A DNA stretch of 64,000 nt, taken from assembly GCA_013396915.1 (NCBI GenBank), contig VWZL01000166.1, forward strand, positions 682,001 to 746,000, written 5' to 3'. Source of the stretch: Stercorarius parasiticus (Eukaryota > Chordata > Aves > Charadriiformes > Stercorariidae). The position numbers and the translations under genes were made by a program. Shown here one piece after another: positions 40,243 to 54,182 of this stretch; position 1 is the first letter of the stretch; each line of letters begins with the position of its first letter. Under the pieces are notes generated by a model. That model did not search any database. It had not been told where the DNA came from and worked only from the letters and a program-made list of their open reading frames with translations.

Positions 40243-40583
40243 AAGACATCTCAAATTGAAAGGGACCCATAAGGATCATCGAGTCCAACTCACTGCTCCT
40301 CACAGGATTACCTAAAACTAAGTCATGTGACTAAGAGTATCATCCAGGTGCTACTTGAACTCTGACAGGCTTGGTGCCATGACCACTTCCCTGGGGAGCC
40401 TGTTCCAGTGACCGACCACCCTCCCATTGAAGAGCCTTTTCCTAATGTCCAATCTGAACTACTCCTAATGCAGCTTCATTCCATTTCTTCGTGTCCTATC
40501 ACTGGTCAATAGAGAGAGGAGATCAGTACCTCCTCCTCCGCTGCCCACCTTGAGGAAGTTGTAGACTTGTCACCTCAACCTTA
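40243..40583 (-). mobile_element. CR1 LINE fragment, degraded
   Basis: This is the reverse complement of a CR1 3' region. On the plus strand it shows AGGGACCCATAAGGATCATC, CGAGTCCAACTC, then GGGGAGCCTGTTCCAGTG and AGAGCCTTTTCCTAATGTCC in CR1 order. It reaches the equivalent of AGGAAGTTGTAGAC before homology fades near 40573-40583. The terminal octamer tail is missing or unrecognisable at 40243, where the copy begins with a degraded CTCAAATTGAAAGG. Its text differs from the other copies, so it is a different subfamily. No ORF2 frame survives, which fits an older copy. Confidence 0.9.
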
Positions 40584-41718
40584 AATAATGGACTACAACA
40601 TACATGTTATGCTACATTCTACAAGTGTGCCGTCGGATGTTATTTTTACCACAAAACACTGTCTATATTCATTGAACATAACTGGTCAGAGTTGGGTAAA
40701 AAAATGCAGTTGTTTGTAAGAATTCCGCTCATTTGTAGTAGGACTAGGAGCATATGGAGTAAAAGGAGTGTCATTAAGAGAATGGAAGATCTCTGAATCA
40801 GCACCTTCCTTTAGAAACAGGATCCTTCTGTGCCTTTAGCGGAGTAGTTCAATGTGACTAGCAGCTAGTAGCTAGTAACTTTTCACAGATGATAGTCACT
40901 AAGCATACATTCTTTATTTTCTGGGAATTTGTCTTGAGATTCCAGCACCTGATTTGCAGAAAGACTGAGCACACAGAGCATCAGGTAAAATCATATTTTG
41001 AACATGTAAAATACAATGTAATGCTACACAATTATAAAGAAAAAAGAAGAGACTTAGTTGTTTTAAATTGCTTTGGAATTATAACAGATAATAATGATTA
41101 CCAATAGATAATAATGATAATACATAAAAAGATTTTTTTAACCTCAGTTTCTACGTGCCTCCATTTCTCACTTTATCATAAAGAGTTGTTGTGCAAATAA
41201 ATTTATGAAAGTTATTGAAGCATTCACTTATAGCGATGAGCACTATGGAAAAGTCTGGGAAGAAAGTAAGTATTCTGTCTTCCAAGCACAGTTTGAATAG
41301 TATGCAGTAAATAAGATATGGGACCATAGAACAAATGGAATAAAGCATAATATTGAATAGGTGCTGACTAAGTAAGTGGCTTACATTTTGTACCTAAAAT
41401 AAAGAAGAGGTCCTGTGGAAAAATAGAATGGCATCATATAATTAAATGCTGTACCATAATGGATCCTCACCAGCATGTGAATTCCGTTTCACTGGCAACA
41501 TTAAATCTAGCATTTGCGAACATTTGAGTGCCTGACTCTGCAATTTAGTACTATTATTTTGTATGTAAAATTTTTGATATATAATTAGTATATAGAATAT
41601 GTTTATGGTCAGCGACCAGCAGTTAAGAAGTATGGCAATTCAAGTTCTAGAAAATCAGATATTCATATACAGGGGTGACATATAGTCAACAAAATGCGAA
41701 TTGAGTGATGAGAAGAAC

Positions 41719-41744
41719 TGGAAATTTAAAGTGGAAATTTAAAG
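41719..41744. repeat. 13-base tandem duplication
   Basis: TGGAAATTTAAAG occurs twice head to tail without mismatch. Confidence 0.9.
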
Positions 41745-44700
41745 TAAATTTTCACTAAATAATAGTAATTTCTGGACTTAAGTTTTGCACTGTCAGGACT
41801 TGCTTAAACATTTCCCACAGGCTCTGTGAAACTGGTAAATATAGGAAGAAAGGAGTTAAAGGCACTTTTAAAAATGAAACCTAGTCTCCTAAGTCACATC
41901 AGCATTTTTGATATCTTCACAAGCTCCTTGGCCAAACTATGAAATACTGATGATTTTTATTTTATGGAAGAACAGAGGAAATCATGTGGGAAAGTCTCAC
42001 CATCATAGCTGGAAGTGCCAATAGCGGGTCACTGCTAAATTTGTCCTGCTATTACTATTTTCCCTCTCAGAATTGAATTATGCAAGGCGTAAATTTGATC
42101 TATTGTGCTTGAAATCCAAGAATAAAAGTAGTCCAGTGAAATACTTTAGCCTCAGGTATATGGTTTTTAGCATTTTGCTTTTCTGTTTCAAAAGTAAGAG
42201 ATCAGTTCCAGTGATTTAATTTCAATATGGGAGTAATTCTTACAGATCAGCAATTGCAATCTACAAAAAGTAAGCAAGACAAATGGAGCTGCAACTTCAA
42301 GGGCTGCAATATGTGATTAGCAGACAAATTCAGCCCTGTGTAAAAAGAAGTACACACAGGTACAAGCCATGGGGGAGCACTAGATTAAAGGATGTGACTC
42401 AGGTCACAGAATCATTTATGCATAGGTAGGTATGCTCTGTAGAAGGAAGTATTTCTTTATTCTCCAAATACAGGAATGGTGCAGGCATCGTTTCCAATGC
42501 ACCGGGATGGACTCTGAGGCAGGAAAGAGACCGCACTCCCACTTCATTTTCAAAACCCTTCAGCATGACTGGCTCAGTTACTTTTTGTTAGAACTGAGCA
42601 AAAGGAGAGATCCATATTCATTCAACCTTCCCTTATATTTTCAGAAAATGAACATGATCTGATTCATAATTATTTGCAGCATGCTGACATCCAGTTGTAC
42701 TTGGAGAGTTGTGTATGTGTACTCTTAAAGATTTCCTTTTCCCTTGTGCATTTATTTTTTTTCTTTCATCACAGTCAGTATTCCTTTCTCTTAATATAAT
42801 GCCGTTTTCAAGCTTTCTGGTCGTTGATGCTTGTCTCTGGTTGCCCCTCATCTACTTCCCACTGTTGAGTTGCTGCTCCCAAGGGCAGAACTGCCACAAA
42901 TTAATGTCAAGGGGCAATGACTTTGAACTATAAGTACAGTTTCTGTATTGAAATTAAATACAGAGAGCTTAGCCCTGTTTCTGCTCAAGTCAGTGGCAAA
43001 ATTTCCGGTGTCTTCATTTTTAACTTGATCAGACTTGGACTGGAGTCCCGGAATACATAGAATCCTAAATCAAGGTTAGAGGTTGCATTGTGTCTCCTGG
43101 CATGTAGAATTTTTCTTCACAAAAACTGGGGGATTGATTGAAAGACAGAAACCAAAAATAATTGAATTTTGAAGCACTGTCCTTCCTTATTTAATTTTCA
43201 TCATTCAGAATTTTAATTCTAAAAGTATTATAGTTGAATAAATGTTGCAGAGACATTCCTAATCACTGAGACAAAAAAGCAGAACCTCTCATGAACAAGG
43301 ATCTGCTCAAAAAGGAGAATAGCACTTTTACCAAGCCAAAAGGCAGAGAAAAGTTGTTGGCATCACATTTGGGATATAGAGCAGAGTAAATTCTCCCTCT
43401 ACAAAAGAGTTCCTCATTTCTTTTTTAGTACTCTTGGGGGGACTGGTATAGGGTAAAGTTTTGTTATGGTCTATTAGATAGACTCTTGTGTTCTGTTAAG
43501 TATAAGGTTCTGTTCCATTCGGCCAGTAGTTAGAGATGTGCTACAGTCTGTTATTTTTATCGTTTCTTAGGAAATTTGATCATCTAAGATTAAGTCTTTT
43601 TCTTTGTAGTTTATATATCTAGAGCATCCAATTTACATTAACATGTTTGGTTATATGACCTTAAAATTTATATGTTTCAAATCCTCTTGCTCAGTGAAAC
43701 TGAAATGCAGACGAAGACAGCAAAAGGTCAACAAAATGAGGAAAAAAAAAAAGATGACCCAGGTCATTTTAAAAATGATCTCTGGGAAATTTGTTGTTAA
43801 AAAGACTACTTGGTCCTTAAATAACATGAAAATAAAACTGAAAAAAAAAGCAGTTAATACTGCCAAATAAGTAGCTAGATTCAGTTAAATGGTAATTAAT
43901 GAATCATACCAAATAATTTATTACAACAATAGAATATTTGAAAAGTGCTGGCACCTGATGGACAAGGAATAGCACTGAAAAAATCAGTCATCTTGGAAAT
44001 GAATGATTCATTGTCAATCAGAATCGAAGTTGTTTTGCTTGAAAAGATTTAATATAAAGGATAGATGTAGTCTGTGTTAAGATTTCAGTTATCATCTATC
44101 ATTCCAATAAAATATAGGTTAAAACACTAATCATTTTTCTCAAAAACATTGACAGGCAAAGACTGAATAGTTTGACATTTAACCCCTGAACTTCTGTGTA
44201 TCTTTAGGATGTGAATGCTATCTGGCTTTACTTTTTTAATCAAAGCACTGGATGAAGCTGGTAATGGTGGAAAAGTTGAATGACTAAAACATCAGCAACT
44301 GTGAAGTAGTAAATTGCATCTCCCAAAGCCTGTAGTTATAAGATCAAATAGAACCAGAGAAGTAGTAACCAGTGTTCCATGAGCAGTAGGACCAAGCAAG
44401 ATGGAAAGGCACCAAGCATGAATTAGGCACCAGAAAAAGAGAAGGGCTAATAATTTGTGATTTAGAATCATCTTATTTTCTCTGCCACTGGAGAATAAGA
44501 ACACCTTTACTCTTTGTTTTAAAGGTGAAATTTCACTGAGCAGGGAATAGTAGAATGCTTCGGCGGCTCTCTTTACTTCAGTTTGTCCCATTTCCCTTTA
44601 AACAAACTCATTTTGTTATTGTTGCAGACTCCAGGCTTGTTTGATTATTAAGTAGTTCTTTTATCATCTCCAGAGGAATACATTTCTGACAAGATACAGA

Positions 44701-47037
44701 AGTGTCATATCTTCCTGTTGGCAGTTGACAAATAAGTATAGGCTTCAAACATGAACTTTCTGCCAAACAACTATCTGAATTATCCTCCAAAGTTAGGGTT
44801 AAGTGCTTCTGATAGTAACAAATAGTAAAGATGTGTAAAGATCCATACAAAATTTAATCCAGCATCACAAAAAAAGGAGCACAAAGTAACCGTTTATGAT
44901 TCTAGTCCATATAGACTGATAGCTGTATTTATGCCAACTAGCACATACACATGGCTTTCTGCAGAGCTCTCAGCTCTGACCATGCAAACATTGTCAACTT
45001 TGCACAAGGTCATTTTGGTTCACAAATCTTTTCAGGGTAAGGAATTTCAGTGATTAACCGTTCCGGAAATGTACAATGACCTTCACTAGAAAGAGTACAA
45101 CATACCTCTGGACATGGTAAAAATATAAACGGTAGATAATACCAAATGAATATTGAAAGAATTGGAGCTAGTTTTAGTCTTGAATGCTAAATTCTGATCT
45201 TTTTTTACCTTCTGCTTTCAGAAACTAACAACTGAGCTATTGAGGTTGTATCACTATTGCCATGGCTGTTGATGTGACCAAACATTCACCAGTAGGATAA
45301 TAATTGGGTATTTAATATAAATGAAGGACTTTAACATTCAGTGGTTGATCTGGCTCAGAGAGCACCTTTATCTCACGCTGCTTTGCAAATGTATGCTCCA
45401 TTAATATATCCCAGGTGGCTCCTTAAAATGAAATGAGGAAGAAAACAAACTGAAATCCTACAATGTTGATGTTATAAAATTAGAAGAAATGGTAGAATTA
45501 AGTCCCATGACCTTTCTGATGGTGTTGGATGATACTTATTATCACATACTGTTTGTTATAGTTCTTATTTAAACAAAGCCACTAGCTAGCAAGCAACAGA
45601 ATTACAGAATTGCAAAAACAGCGCATGAAAAAAGATGTTGTTTATCTGCTTTGATTAGAACAGTTTGTTCTTTTCTCAGAAATTTTATGCTTGCAATTTA
45701 ACATATACCTGTCAAGCGCTTACACATAACATATAAAAACACAATATGAAACACTGCACACTACAAATGTTAGCAAAAAATGGTTTAGTGCTTCCAAGGC
45801 AAGTTCACTTGACCTAGACTTTTAGTTACTTCACTCAGGAAAGAGCCTAAGAAAATAGATGGGCTTCAGATTAGTTCTCAACAGCTGAGAGTCACAGATT
45901 CTGTCATTTCAAAGGGAGAAGTGAATTGTATTGTACTGTGCTTTCTATCAACAACATGTACAAAAAAAAGATGTACAAATTTAGGAACTGTACTTAAAAG
46001 CCCTGTATTTAATCACAGACATTACAATATCTGCTTAGAAATTAAAAAGGTTAATTAGAAAAATTCTTCCGAATTAAAGGATAGATTATAAATACAAAAC
46101 AATATGTTGATCACACTGTGAACAGAAACTGAGGTTAGTAAATAATATTAGTTAAATAGAAATTATAGTAAATGAACAGTTATGCAAAGATCTATTAATC
46201 TCTGAGCTTCTTCATAGCTCATATATAAAAATAAACTGTCATTTTTTTTGTCTATCGTTCCAGACAAATATGGAGATACCATGAATTGTCATTTCTTATT
46301 TCCATCACTCATCATGTCTTAACTGTAAATTTTTCCTTTCGTTTTCAAAGCCTCTACCATAGGAGAAATTTCTTTTGATCATCTTTCTGTTCTGCTACGA
46401 ATTTTGAAAGCTTCCATTAGATCATGTCAAAGCTGCTTTATTTCCTAGGTGAATTTATGTAATAGGCAGAGAACTATATGAATTCCGATGTAAAATAAAG
46501 ATACTAAACTAATCCTTTAGGAACCCTCAAGCAAAACAAAAAAGTGGCAAGTGTTACGCTTCTGTCTGATCACCTTAAACTGTAGAAGTGTTATCTTCGT
46601 ATTCAGTAAAAAAAGCAAAATTTTCTATATAGAAATAAGAAAAAAATCACATTGAAAATTCTTTGCTACTAATCTGTCAAGTGTCTACTGTACATATGGA
46701 TTCTACTGAGCAAGACCCAATACTGTCAATTTTAACTACAGTAACTTGTCATATTCCTCCCGTAAGCAAAATGATGGGAAGAAAGGAGTAATTTTTTAAT
46801 GCAAAACTGTTTGTCTGGATTGTATCTAGGCTGGTGGAATGTGATACCTCTTATTGTTCAGGTCGGTTTGCTGGTAACATCAGTGATGTAGCAGAATGTA
46901 ACAGTTTTGTTTGTATGCATGGCTGTGACCTGAAGCTATGCACAATGTCAGTTTCCCATCCCAATTCTTGGCTGCATCCCTGCTAACATCATTTATTCCA
47001 AGGGATAATCTTACTGGGCTTCAGCATTAATGTAAAT

Positions 47038-47058
47038 AAAAAAAAAAAAAAAGAAAAA
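47038..47058 (+). repeat. A-rich run
   Basis: About 15 A bases, a G, then 5 A bases. No element body is recognisable beside it. Confidence 0.8.
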
Positions 47059-49410
47059 GTAAAATGCAAACCAAGCATGCAGCACCCATTATAGAAACAG
47101 TGTTAGCTGGGGAATGATGGCTTGTCACAGTAGACAGAAACGTCTTGCTTGCATGTATGGCATTCTCATCCAAACAGGTGTGCACGTCATAAGATTTATT
47201 TCTGTGGATGTGACAGACTGACATTAATAAACTATGAGCTTCTCTTTTTATCATAACCCTTGCTTGGATGCCATCGTCTGAACTGTTACCCTTTGTGCCA
47301 ATGTATCTTTCCACTGTGATGAATTGTTTCATTTTGGTGAAGGCAGGATAATGTTGATCATCACATGAAAGCTTGGAATGGTGTCTTTAGAGACCTCTTA
47401 ATTATGACAAAATTTTTGCAAGGAGTGTAATAAACAGACAAGGTAAATCATTAATCCTTACACCTTTTTTCTTGCTCAGCATAATATTCTGGTAGTTGCT
47501 GAAACTTCTGTGTAGTCAGGTTTGACGGAATATGAACAAAATGCTTCCTTTTCAGTTGAGACATGATTCCCTTTCCCCAGAAAACAGGAATTTGGCATTC
47601 AGTTGTGCTTTGCATTTAGGTCTCAGAACAATACCTACAAAGGCTGTATTAACCTGGAAGAGGTGTAATCCACAGCTTTTGAAAGACTTTGGCTGAGTGA
47701 ATATCTTCTTGTAATCTGCATAGCACACAACTTTCCCCACGTAACTGCCTCAGCTAATGCCCAGTTCTGGGGTCAAGACTGTTGAAAATGTAAGCATTAG
47801 CTAATTGAATTGCTGGCTCATCAGATGGCTCATCATAAGCTATAAAAATGCTCTTGCATTATTCTTATGTCTTGTAGGTCTAGTCAGTGTCAGTCATGTT
47901 AATGATGTTTTTTTGCTTTCACTTAGCCTGCATACTGTCTGAATAATTTCCTGGTTTACTGGTTTAATACTTTTCTTCTTCTTTTCTTTTTCTTCCTGAA
48001 TTAGTCCTAAATCTGAGTAGTTGGGATATTTCATAGATCATGTGTTTCAAGACTGATAGTGGAACCAACTTCAATCTTATATCTCCTAGGAAGCTGCCTC
48101 TGTACATAAAATACAACTTTTTATTCTATTTATTAGATTGTATATCTTAGGAGATTCAGCAGGAACTAGAACAAGGATGATTACAAATTATGTTGCAAGC
48201 TAGTTACTAAACAAGACCAAAACAAAGCAGTTGTACTTTTTTGTTCATATTTTCCAATACTGAATTTTTTGCATTCCTGCTGTATGTATACAGATATAGT
48301 CTGGATAGGAAATAATTAACTTTCTATTCCAAGGAAAACATTTGTGGTCAGTTTAAATTGTTGTATACATTGTTTTATAAACTAGTGTGGCATTTAGGCT
48401 TAACCTGATGACATTTCTCCCTGTTTTTTTCAGTAACACCTGTTGCCAATCTTGCAATCATATGGGAGACTGCTCCCATGGAAACACCCTCTGCACTGTA
48501 TGGTGGCTGCTGTTGATTTAATGCATTTTTCATAAAAGAATTTTTTTCTTCATTTTTCTGATGAATCTGTCATGTTTCTGGATATTCCGGTAGTATGTAT
48601 ATTCTCCCACCCTTGTTCACAAATACTGGGTTTGTTATACATTTGCATGCTGATTTGGGTAATGCCCTCAGGGTTGTTGATGTGACTTCGCTATCAGTTC
48701 AAGCCACGGATACTAAGTCTCTACTTGATCTTATGCAGTATACACTGTGCAGCTCATCCAGGTCTGTCTGAAGTACCTATAGATTCACCACTGCGTGGAT
48801 CTACAGCAAGTTACTTGCATTTGCACTTTAGTTAAATGCAGCATTTGAGAGATGGGAAAGGAAACAGTGGTTACAAACTTTAGGACTTAAAGTGGGACAA
48901 AAAAAAGATAAAAAAGTAGCTTTTCAAGCACCAAATTATTGAGGGACCCAACAGTTTTCTAGGGGACTCTCATTCACTGAAGGCTCTGATTTTGTTTACA
49001 TCTGGAGGAAAAGGAAACTGGGTCACATAAGGAGAGCACCCAGGCTCAGAGTAATTAAATGTGGTTTTTTACTTCTGGTCCACTTTTTTCTCAGTGAAGT
49101 CAAATAGAGAAGATAGGTGAAAATCCAAGGAGTCTAAATGGATGCTGGTTACACTATGAATATGGTTAGTGAGTTGTACCACTTTTAACAGCATATGGGG
49201 TTTTGGGGATAGCAAACCAGACCTTGATGTCAACAAAGCTTTCTGAAACAATTAGCTTTTTTAAGACTGCACGGGGTTAAAAGAACCCAAACAAACAAAC
49301 AACAAACCAAAACCCACAACATTTTTAAAAAAGCAATTGTGGTATTCACAAGCTAAAGAAACAGTAATACCATTACTGAGGTCCCTATTTTTTCTTCAAG
49401 TATACCATAT

Positions 49411-49462
49411 AAAAGTATACACATACAAAAGTATACACATACAAAAGTATACACATACAAAA
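49411..49462. repeat. three-unit 16-base tandem repeat
   Basis: The unit AAAAGTATACACATAC is repeated exactly three times (49411-49426, 49427-49442, 49443-49458), followed by AAAA of a fourth. It ends 13 bases before the tail of a minus-strand CR1 fragment. Confidence 0.95.
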
Positions 49463-49475
49463 CAAGCAGAAATAC

Positions 49476-49552
49476 CATAGAATCATAGAATCATGGGATG
49501 GTTTGGGTGAAAGGGACCTTTAAAGATCATCTAGTCCAATGCCCCTGCCACA
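49476..49552 (-). mobile_element. CR1 LINE 3'-end fragment (very short)
   Basis: Only about 77 bases remain. They comprise two octamer-like tail units (CATAGAATCATAGAATCATG on the plus strand), then GGATGGTTTGGGTGAAAGGGACC and AAAGATCATCTAGTCCAA with the usual GCCCCTGCCA. This is the extreme 3' UTR and tail of a minus-strand CR1, as expected from very early termination of reverse transcription. Confidence 0.93.
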
Positions 49553-52323
49553 TATCGAAATTGTGATTTGAATTGTGAAGTAAGAGTCATAAATTGGAAA
49601 ATAGCAGAATAAAGTTTTCTCATGCAGCCAGCTTTACCTGCATGTGAAAAAGCTGGCAGTTACTAATTAACATTCAGTAGAAGCTGAGAGTTCCCATTTA
49701 GCTAATTTAACAATACTAAAGATTGAATCATTTTTTCAAAACAGCTGATTAGCACTGGTAGAGTGCTTTTAAAGGCAGGTAAGTCATGAGGATGTACTTT
49801 CCTACACATATCAGCACTTTCATCCATGGATTTGTGACCCGTTTCTTAGACTTTTGTTGTATGCAGCATGGACTTCGTAGGGATTTATTACATACACATT
49901 AAATGCCTGAGCAATCTTTACCCTTGTAACCAGCAGTTCTTGTTCTCACCCTCATTCCTACTGGAGATTTTATATAAAATACAGCAGCTTATTCTCTCAC
50001 ATTCTCTCTCTTTGTCTGTTATTTAGGTAACAATATCTTTCCTACTCTCTGAATCCTTTTGCTTTTTGGAGTTCTAGTTAAACACCTATATGTAAGTGAA
50101 GGCAATCTATTAAGAGTGTTAAGGGAAGTGTTATCTTTGGTCACTGAAAGTGTATCAGGAGTATAGAATATAAGAACATAGGATTGTAAGGGCGAGCATG
50201 CTGATTACAGGCTGCTTACCATTGTAGTTCTTTTGGTAAAACATTGCATGACTACTATGGCTACATGCTCTGCAGTGGTCATATTGCACCTAGGCACAGG
50301 AATTTGTCCAAATTATGCTCATGCTCTTTACTGGCTTTTCTGGATGCCCACACAATGGAAATGGGATCACTTTCATCCCACACAGCTGTTCTAGCCTTAT
50401 GATGCTTATGAAAGGAGAGGTTCTAACACTGAAAAGGTGGTTTAGCATTTATTAATGGTTTGTACAAAGGAGATCCAAGCATCTTGAAACTTGAAGGTCA
50501 CAGATCCAGACACAGTCATTGCAGCTGGTTTTTATCTCTCAAATGAACCAGAAGCAAATCTTCAGATCCAGCATTTCTGAACAATATAAATCTTTCTTTG
50601 GGGCAGGACTGACGTATAGACTGCTGGATAACCTTGCTCTTCTTTGCCTACCTAATGATGATGAAGTTATAATTAAGGGTACATGAGTAACAGGAAACAT
50701 CTGACTTTGAACAGCTGACCAGTGTTAAGTAACAACAAAACTTTGAGCTAAATTCTCTGACCTGATCTGAATCCTTGCACCGGCATGCAGGTAATGAGTA
50801 GCGGCGCAGTGAAGCCCCCAGCTGGAAGGAACTCAGCAGAAGAGGCTCTGACACAACTGCCACTGGAGCACTCTGCATAGGAGTCTCCAAGCTGCATGTG
50901 CCCTGCTGTGTCTACCCACACACAGCAAATAGTGTCTTGGGAACCATTACTAGTCAAGCCCTGGCCAAGTGCTTTTGGACTTGTTTGGACGGTTTTCAGC
51001 TCTAATCTTCTTTGGGCTTGGGGCACAAATGGAGCTACTCTCAGAAGGCAGAAAGTCGTAACAGAGTCCTTGACAGCTCCTTGCTTCGTGCTTCAGTACA
51101 AACACTCTTGTCTCTTGACTTTAAAATAAACTGACAAGAGATGATCTGCTTAAAGTGCCACACATTTCTGCCAGCAGTAGTAGTGTGTGACTAGTCAAGT
51201 GCTTTTCTTCTGGCTATTTCTCATTGCTGAAAATCTGCAGGGGGAGTAATTAGAAAAAAAATTGTCAACACAAATGATGTTTAAGGCCCATGCTAATAGC
51301 TCACTCTTCCCATCTGCTTAAGAAAACCATCCCTCCAGTAAATTCATTTTTAATTTGAAGAGGAAGCTTGGTTCAGTCACACCACAGTCATTTTTAATTA
51401 TGTTACTGAGACTGTGTTGGGTTTTTCTTGCGCCTTCTGAGCTGGTGCTCCATTTCCTCACTAGTGCTGACTCTCCTAGACTCTTCATTAGGAAGACAGG
51501 ACTTCAAAACACAATACACTAAGCAGACCTGCTACCTTTTTTTATAATGTGGGGCGGGTTTTTTTCTAAAAATAAACTCATCCACTTCCCTCATTTCCCG
51601 ACTGTCACACAGAGACACTTTTAGCATCTGTTGGTATTAGGAAGCTATAAATAGGGATATCTGGGGAACAAACCAGGGAAAGAGTTTTTTCCCCTTCTCC
51701 TTTGAAATAAATGGGTATTAAAGCATATTTGAAGGAAGAGAGTAAAGGAAGGAATGGTGAATATGTATGTGTACATTTTCTTCTAAATAAAGATAGCAAG
51801 TAATCAGTTAGAGATACATTGCTACTGTACTTCACAGAAAAAAAGGTGATTCCTACCAAACTCCAGCAGTCTCAACAGATATTTGGATCCCACCAAACAT
51901 TTTGCATGGGTATTTATTGGAAAAAAACATGCACAAACTAAGAAATTTTAAGTGTGCTTCTGCCTACCTTCAGCTTCAACATTCTGTATGCATTAAACAG
52001 TTGTACATGAACAGCATATTTGCACTACATTTTTGTTGATTAGATGGTCAACAGTGGCATTCATACAGCTAGCTCTCTCCTATTACAGTCCAAAGAGTAT
52101 TCTCCACCACAATGACAACCTCCTCTGCAATAAAGTCTGCTTCATGAGAAGTTAGTTATCTCATTAGTGTGATTGATGATCTCTATGTGTAACAGGATAT
52201 TTCCACTGGTGTACTATGGGAAATGCAATAGAAGACAATCAAAGGCATCTGGATTAAAGGGATTAGCAGGGACAAGGAGAGAATCGACATCTCAGATTCA
52301 GTGATTCCTTTCAATTTGTCATA
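49553..52323. other. non-coding DNA, no gene seen
   Basis: Unique-looking AT-rich DNA lies between two CR1 fragments. Short unrecognised frames occur on both strands near 50.65-51.13 kb; they overlap one another and lack protein-like conservation cues. Confidence 0.6.
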
Positions 52324-52720
52324 CAGAATCACAGAATGGTAGGAGTTGGAAAGGACCTTTGGAGGTCCAGCCCCCCTACCAAAGCAGGTTCACCTAGAGG
52401 AGGCTGGACAGGAATGCATCCAAGAGGGTTTTGAATATCTCCAGAGAAGGAGATTCCACAACCTGTCTGGGCAGCCTGTTCCAGTGCTCTGTAATCCTCA
52501 AAGTAAAGAAGTTTTTCCTTATGTTCAGACAGAATTTCCTGTGCTCCGGATTGTGCCCGTTGCCCCTTGTCCTGTCACTGGGCACCGCTGAAAAGAGTCT
52601 GGCTCTTTCCTCTTGACACCCACCCTTTAGGTATTTATAAGCATTGATGAGATCTATTCTGTCTTCTCCTGGGTAAACAGACCCAGCTCTCTCAGCCTTT
52701 CCTCATAAGAGAGGTGCTTC
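52324..52720 (-). mobile_element. CR1 LINE fragment with 3' end
   Basis: This is a minus-strand CR1. The plus strand starts CAGAATCACAGAATGG and continues through GGAGTTGGAAAGGACC. It then passes through the reverse complement of the ORF2 end to CTCTCTCAGCCTTTCCTCATA near 52690-52710. It is the same subfamily as the 22.7 kb copy. The 5' truncation point is near 52720. Confidence 0.95.
52394..52720 (-). pseudogene. CR1 ORF2 C-terminal remnant (frameshifted)
   Basis: Frame 52585-52394 (minus) encodes 63 residues with [21 protein letters not shown], equivalent to the last third of the 22.7 kb fragment. Further upstream, the [11 protein letters not shown] string is readable in another frame. The text between is disrupted by a small deletion where RRLRGDL should be and by frame changes. 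It is non-functional and lacks the catalytic core. Confidence 0.88.
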
Positions 52721-54182
52721 ATACAATCGGTCATTTCTTGCCTGTCTGTTGCTGTTTCCCAGATATTAGCTTGTATTGCTTTGCCAATGACTGCAAAAAT
52801 GCAGAGCTTTGTGGAGTGGTAGTTAAGATCTTCAGAAGAGAGATGACACTAGCTTTGAATATCAGCCACTGCACAACTAAGGATATTCTTAGTGCCATGA
52901 TCAGCAGCATCTGTCCAACAGAAGGATGCAGCAATGAAAGGAGGAGGACACTGAGTAGCCATTTGGTATTGACTTGTCTTCCTTGGTGCAGTAATTTTTA
53001 TCAGTTTAGTTAGTAGGGAGAGTTACAGGCTGGAGGTATCACATAACCTTGTAAACTGTGAGCTACTTTCTCCCCCTTCATTATCACTCTCTGTCTCCGC
53101 TGGTTGAATGAAAAGGAAATGGTCATCTTGCTCAGTTTTCTAAAAAATTGTTTATCGATGCCTAGTCTGAAGAAAGACTCTTTATTAGACCTTGGTTTGG
53201 ATCCTGGAAAACAATTTAATTTAATTTCAAGAATTCTTAAACTGAGACAAAACATTAAAGAGAGGTACAATTGAAAGACTGAAAGGCATTATAACTCTGG
53301 GACAAGACTCCAGACTGTTGAACAGTCCTTTGTGCAGTGAACAATTTTATCCAGGACAAAAAGGAAGAGAATCTCACTTAGGGTTCACCAGAAGAACACA
53401 GATTTTCAAAAGAAGAGTCATAAGCAACACATGGTCAGAGCTTCCTTAAGCTACTGTTTGTAAGAGAAGAACTGATTTCATTATCTTAAGCCTCTACCTT
53501 ATTAAAACTTGGTTGTGATATTTTCCTTATATTTTGCATTGTGTTTCAGGAAATATCTTGTGACTATGGTTATGAATATGGAATTAATATTTCATGATAT
53601 ATTATGGAGTATTATGATTTTTAATAAAACTTGAAGCTTATTTATGCAAGGGAAGTGTGTTTTCATATTGTGGGATGTGTGTTCCTCTGGAAGTTTTTAA
53701 TAAAATATAACTAAAAACATACAGATCACATTTCAACAAAACTAGTACCTTGTATAAAAGTGCAAATAAGATCTCCTTACTGTAGATAGCTTTGCAGAAG
53801 AGAAGGTAGGTGAAACAACAAGATGAGAAGAGCACATTACCCAAGATTTTAAAAATATATTTATTACCTAGAAGCACAGGTGCTCACACCTTTGCCCTTG
53901 TGGTTTAAAGTCATATACAACTGTGCATACTGTCCACCTCTTTCCTGGCATCTTCTGTGTTGGACCCTGACTTTGGTCTGTGCGTTCAGACCTGCTGTTC
54001 TCTTTACCTTACACTGTGGTCTGTGGAGGAAGCGGATTGTGAACCACTGGGATTGATAGGCAAAGTTATGAGATTTTGGTGCAGGAAATAACCTTCAGAT
54101 TGTGACAAGATTCCGCCTCATCAGCTCCTGTGTCAGGATGAGGCCCTCCTTACTCTGCTTCTTAATTCAGAGAAATGTTGTA
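52721..54182. other. non-coding DNA, no gene seen
   Basis: Unique-looking DNA lies between two CR1 copies. The frame of about 99 codons at 52714-53013 begins at the edge of the CR1 and has no recognisable domain. Confidence 0.6.

Larger units (their letters stand above)
40584..49410. other. AT-rich non-coding DNA, no gene seen
   Basis: Unique-looking DNA with small local duplications at 41086/41106 (AGATAATAATGAT) and 41719, and an A-run at 47038. The lysine-rich frame of about 75 codons at 43643-43870 is what A-rich DNA yields by chance. No RNA gene or recent transposon was recognised. Confidence 0.65.

Noticed and set aside
50160..50220. AATATAAGAACATAGG, resembling the opening of an old amniote CR1-like repeat (ATAAGAACATAAGAA)
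   Set aside because: The similarity fades after about 20 bases and no other landmark of that repeat is readable.
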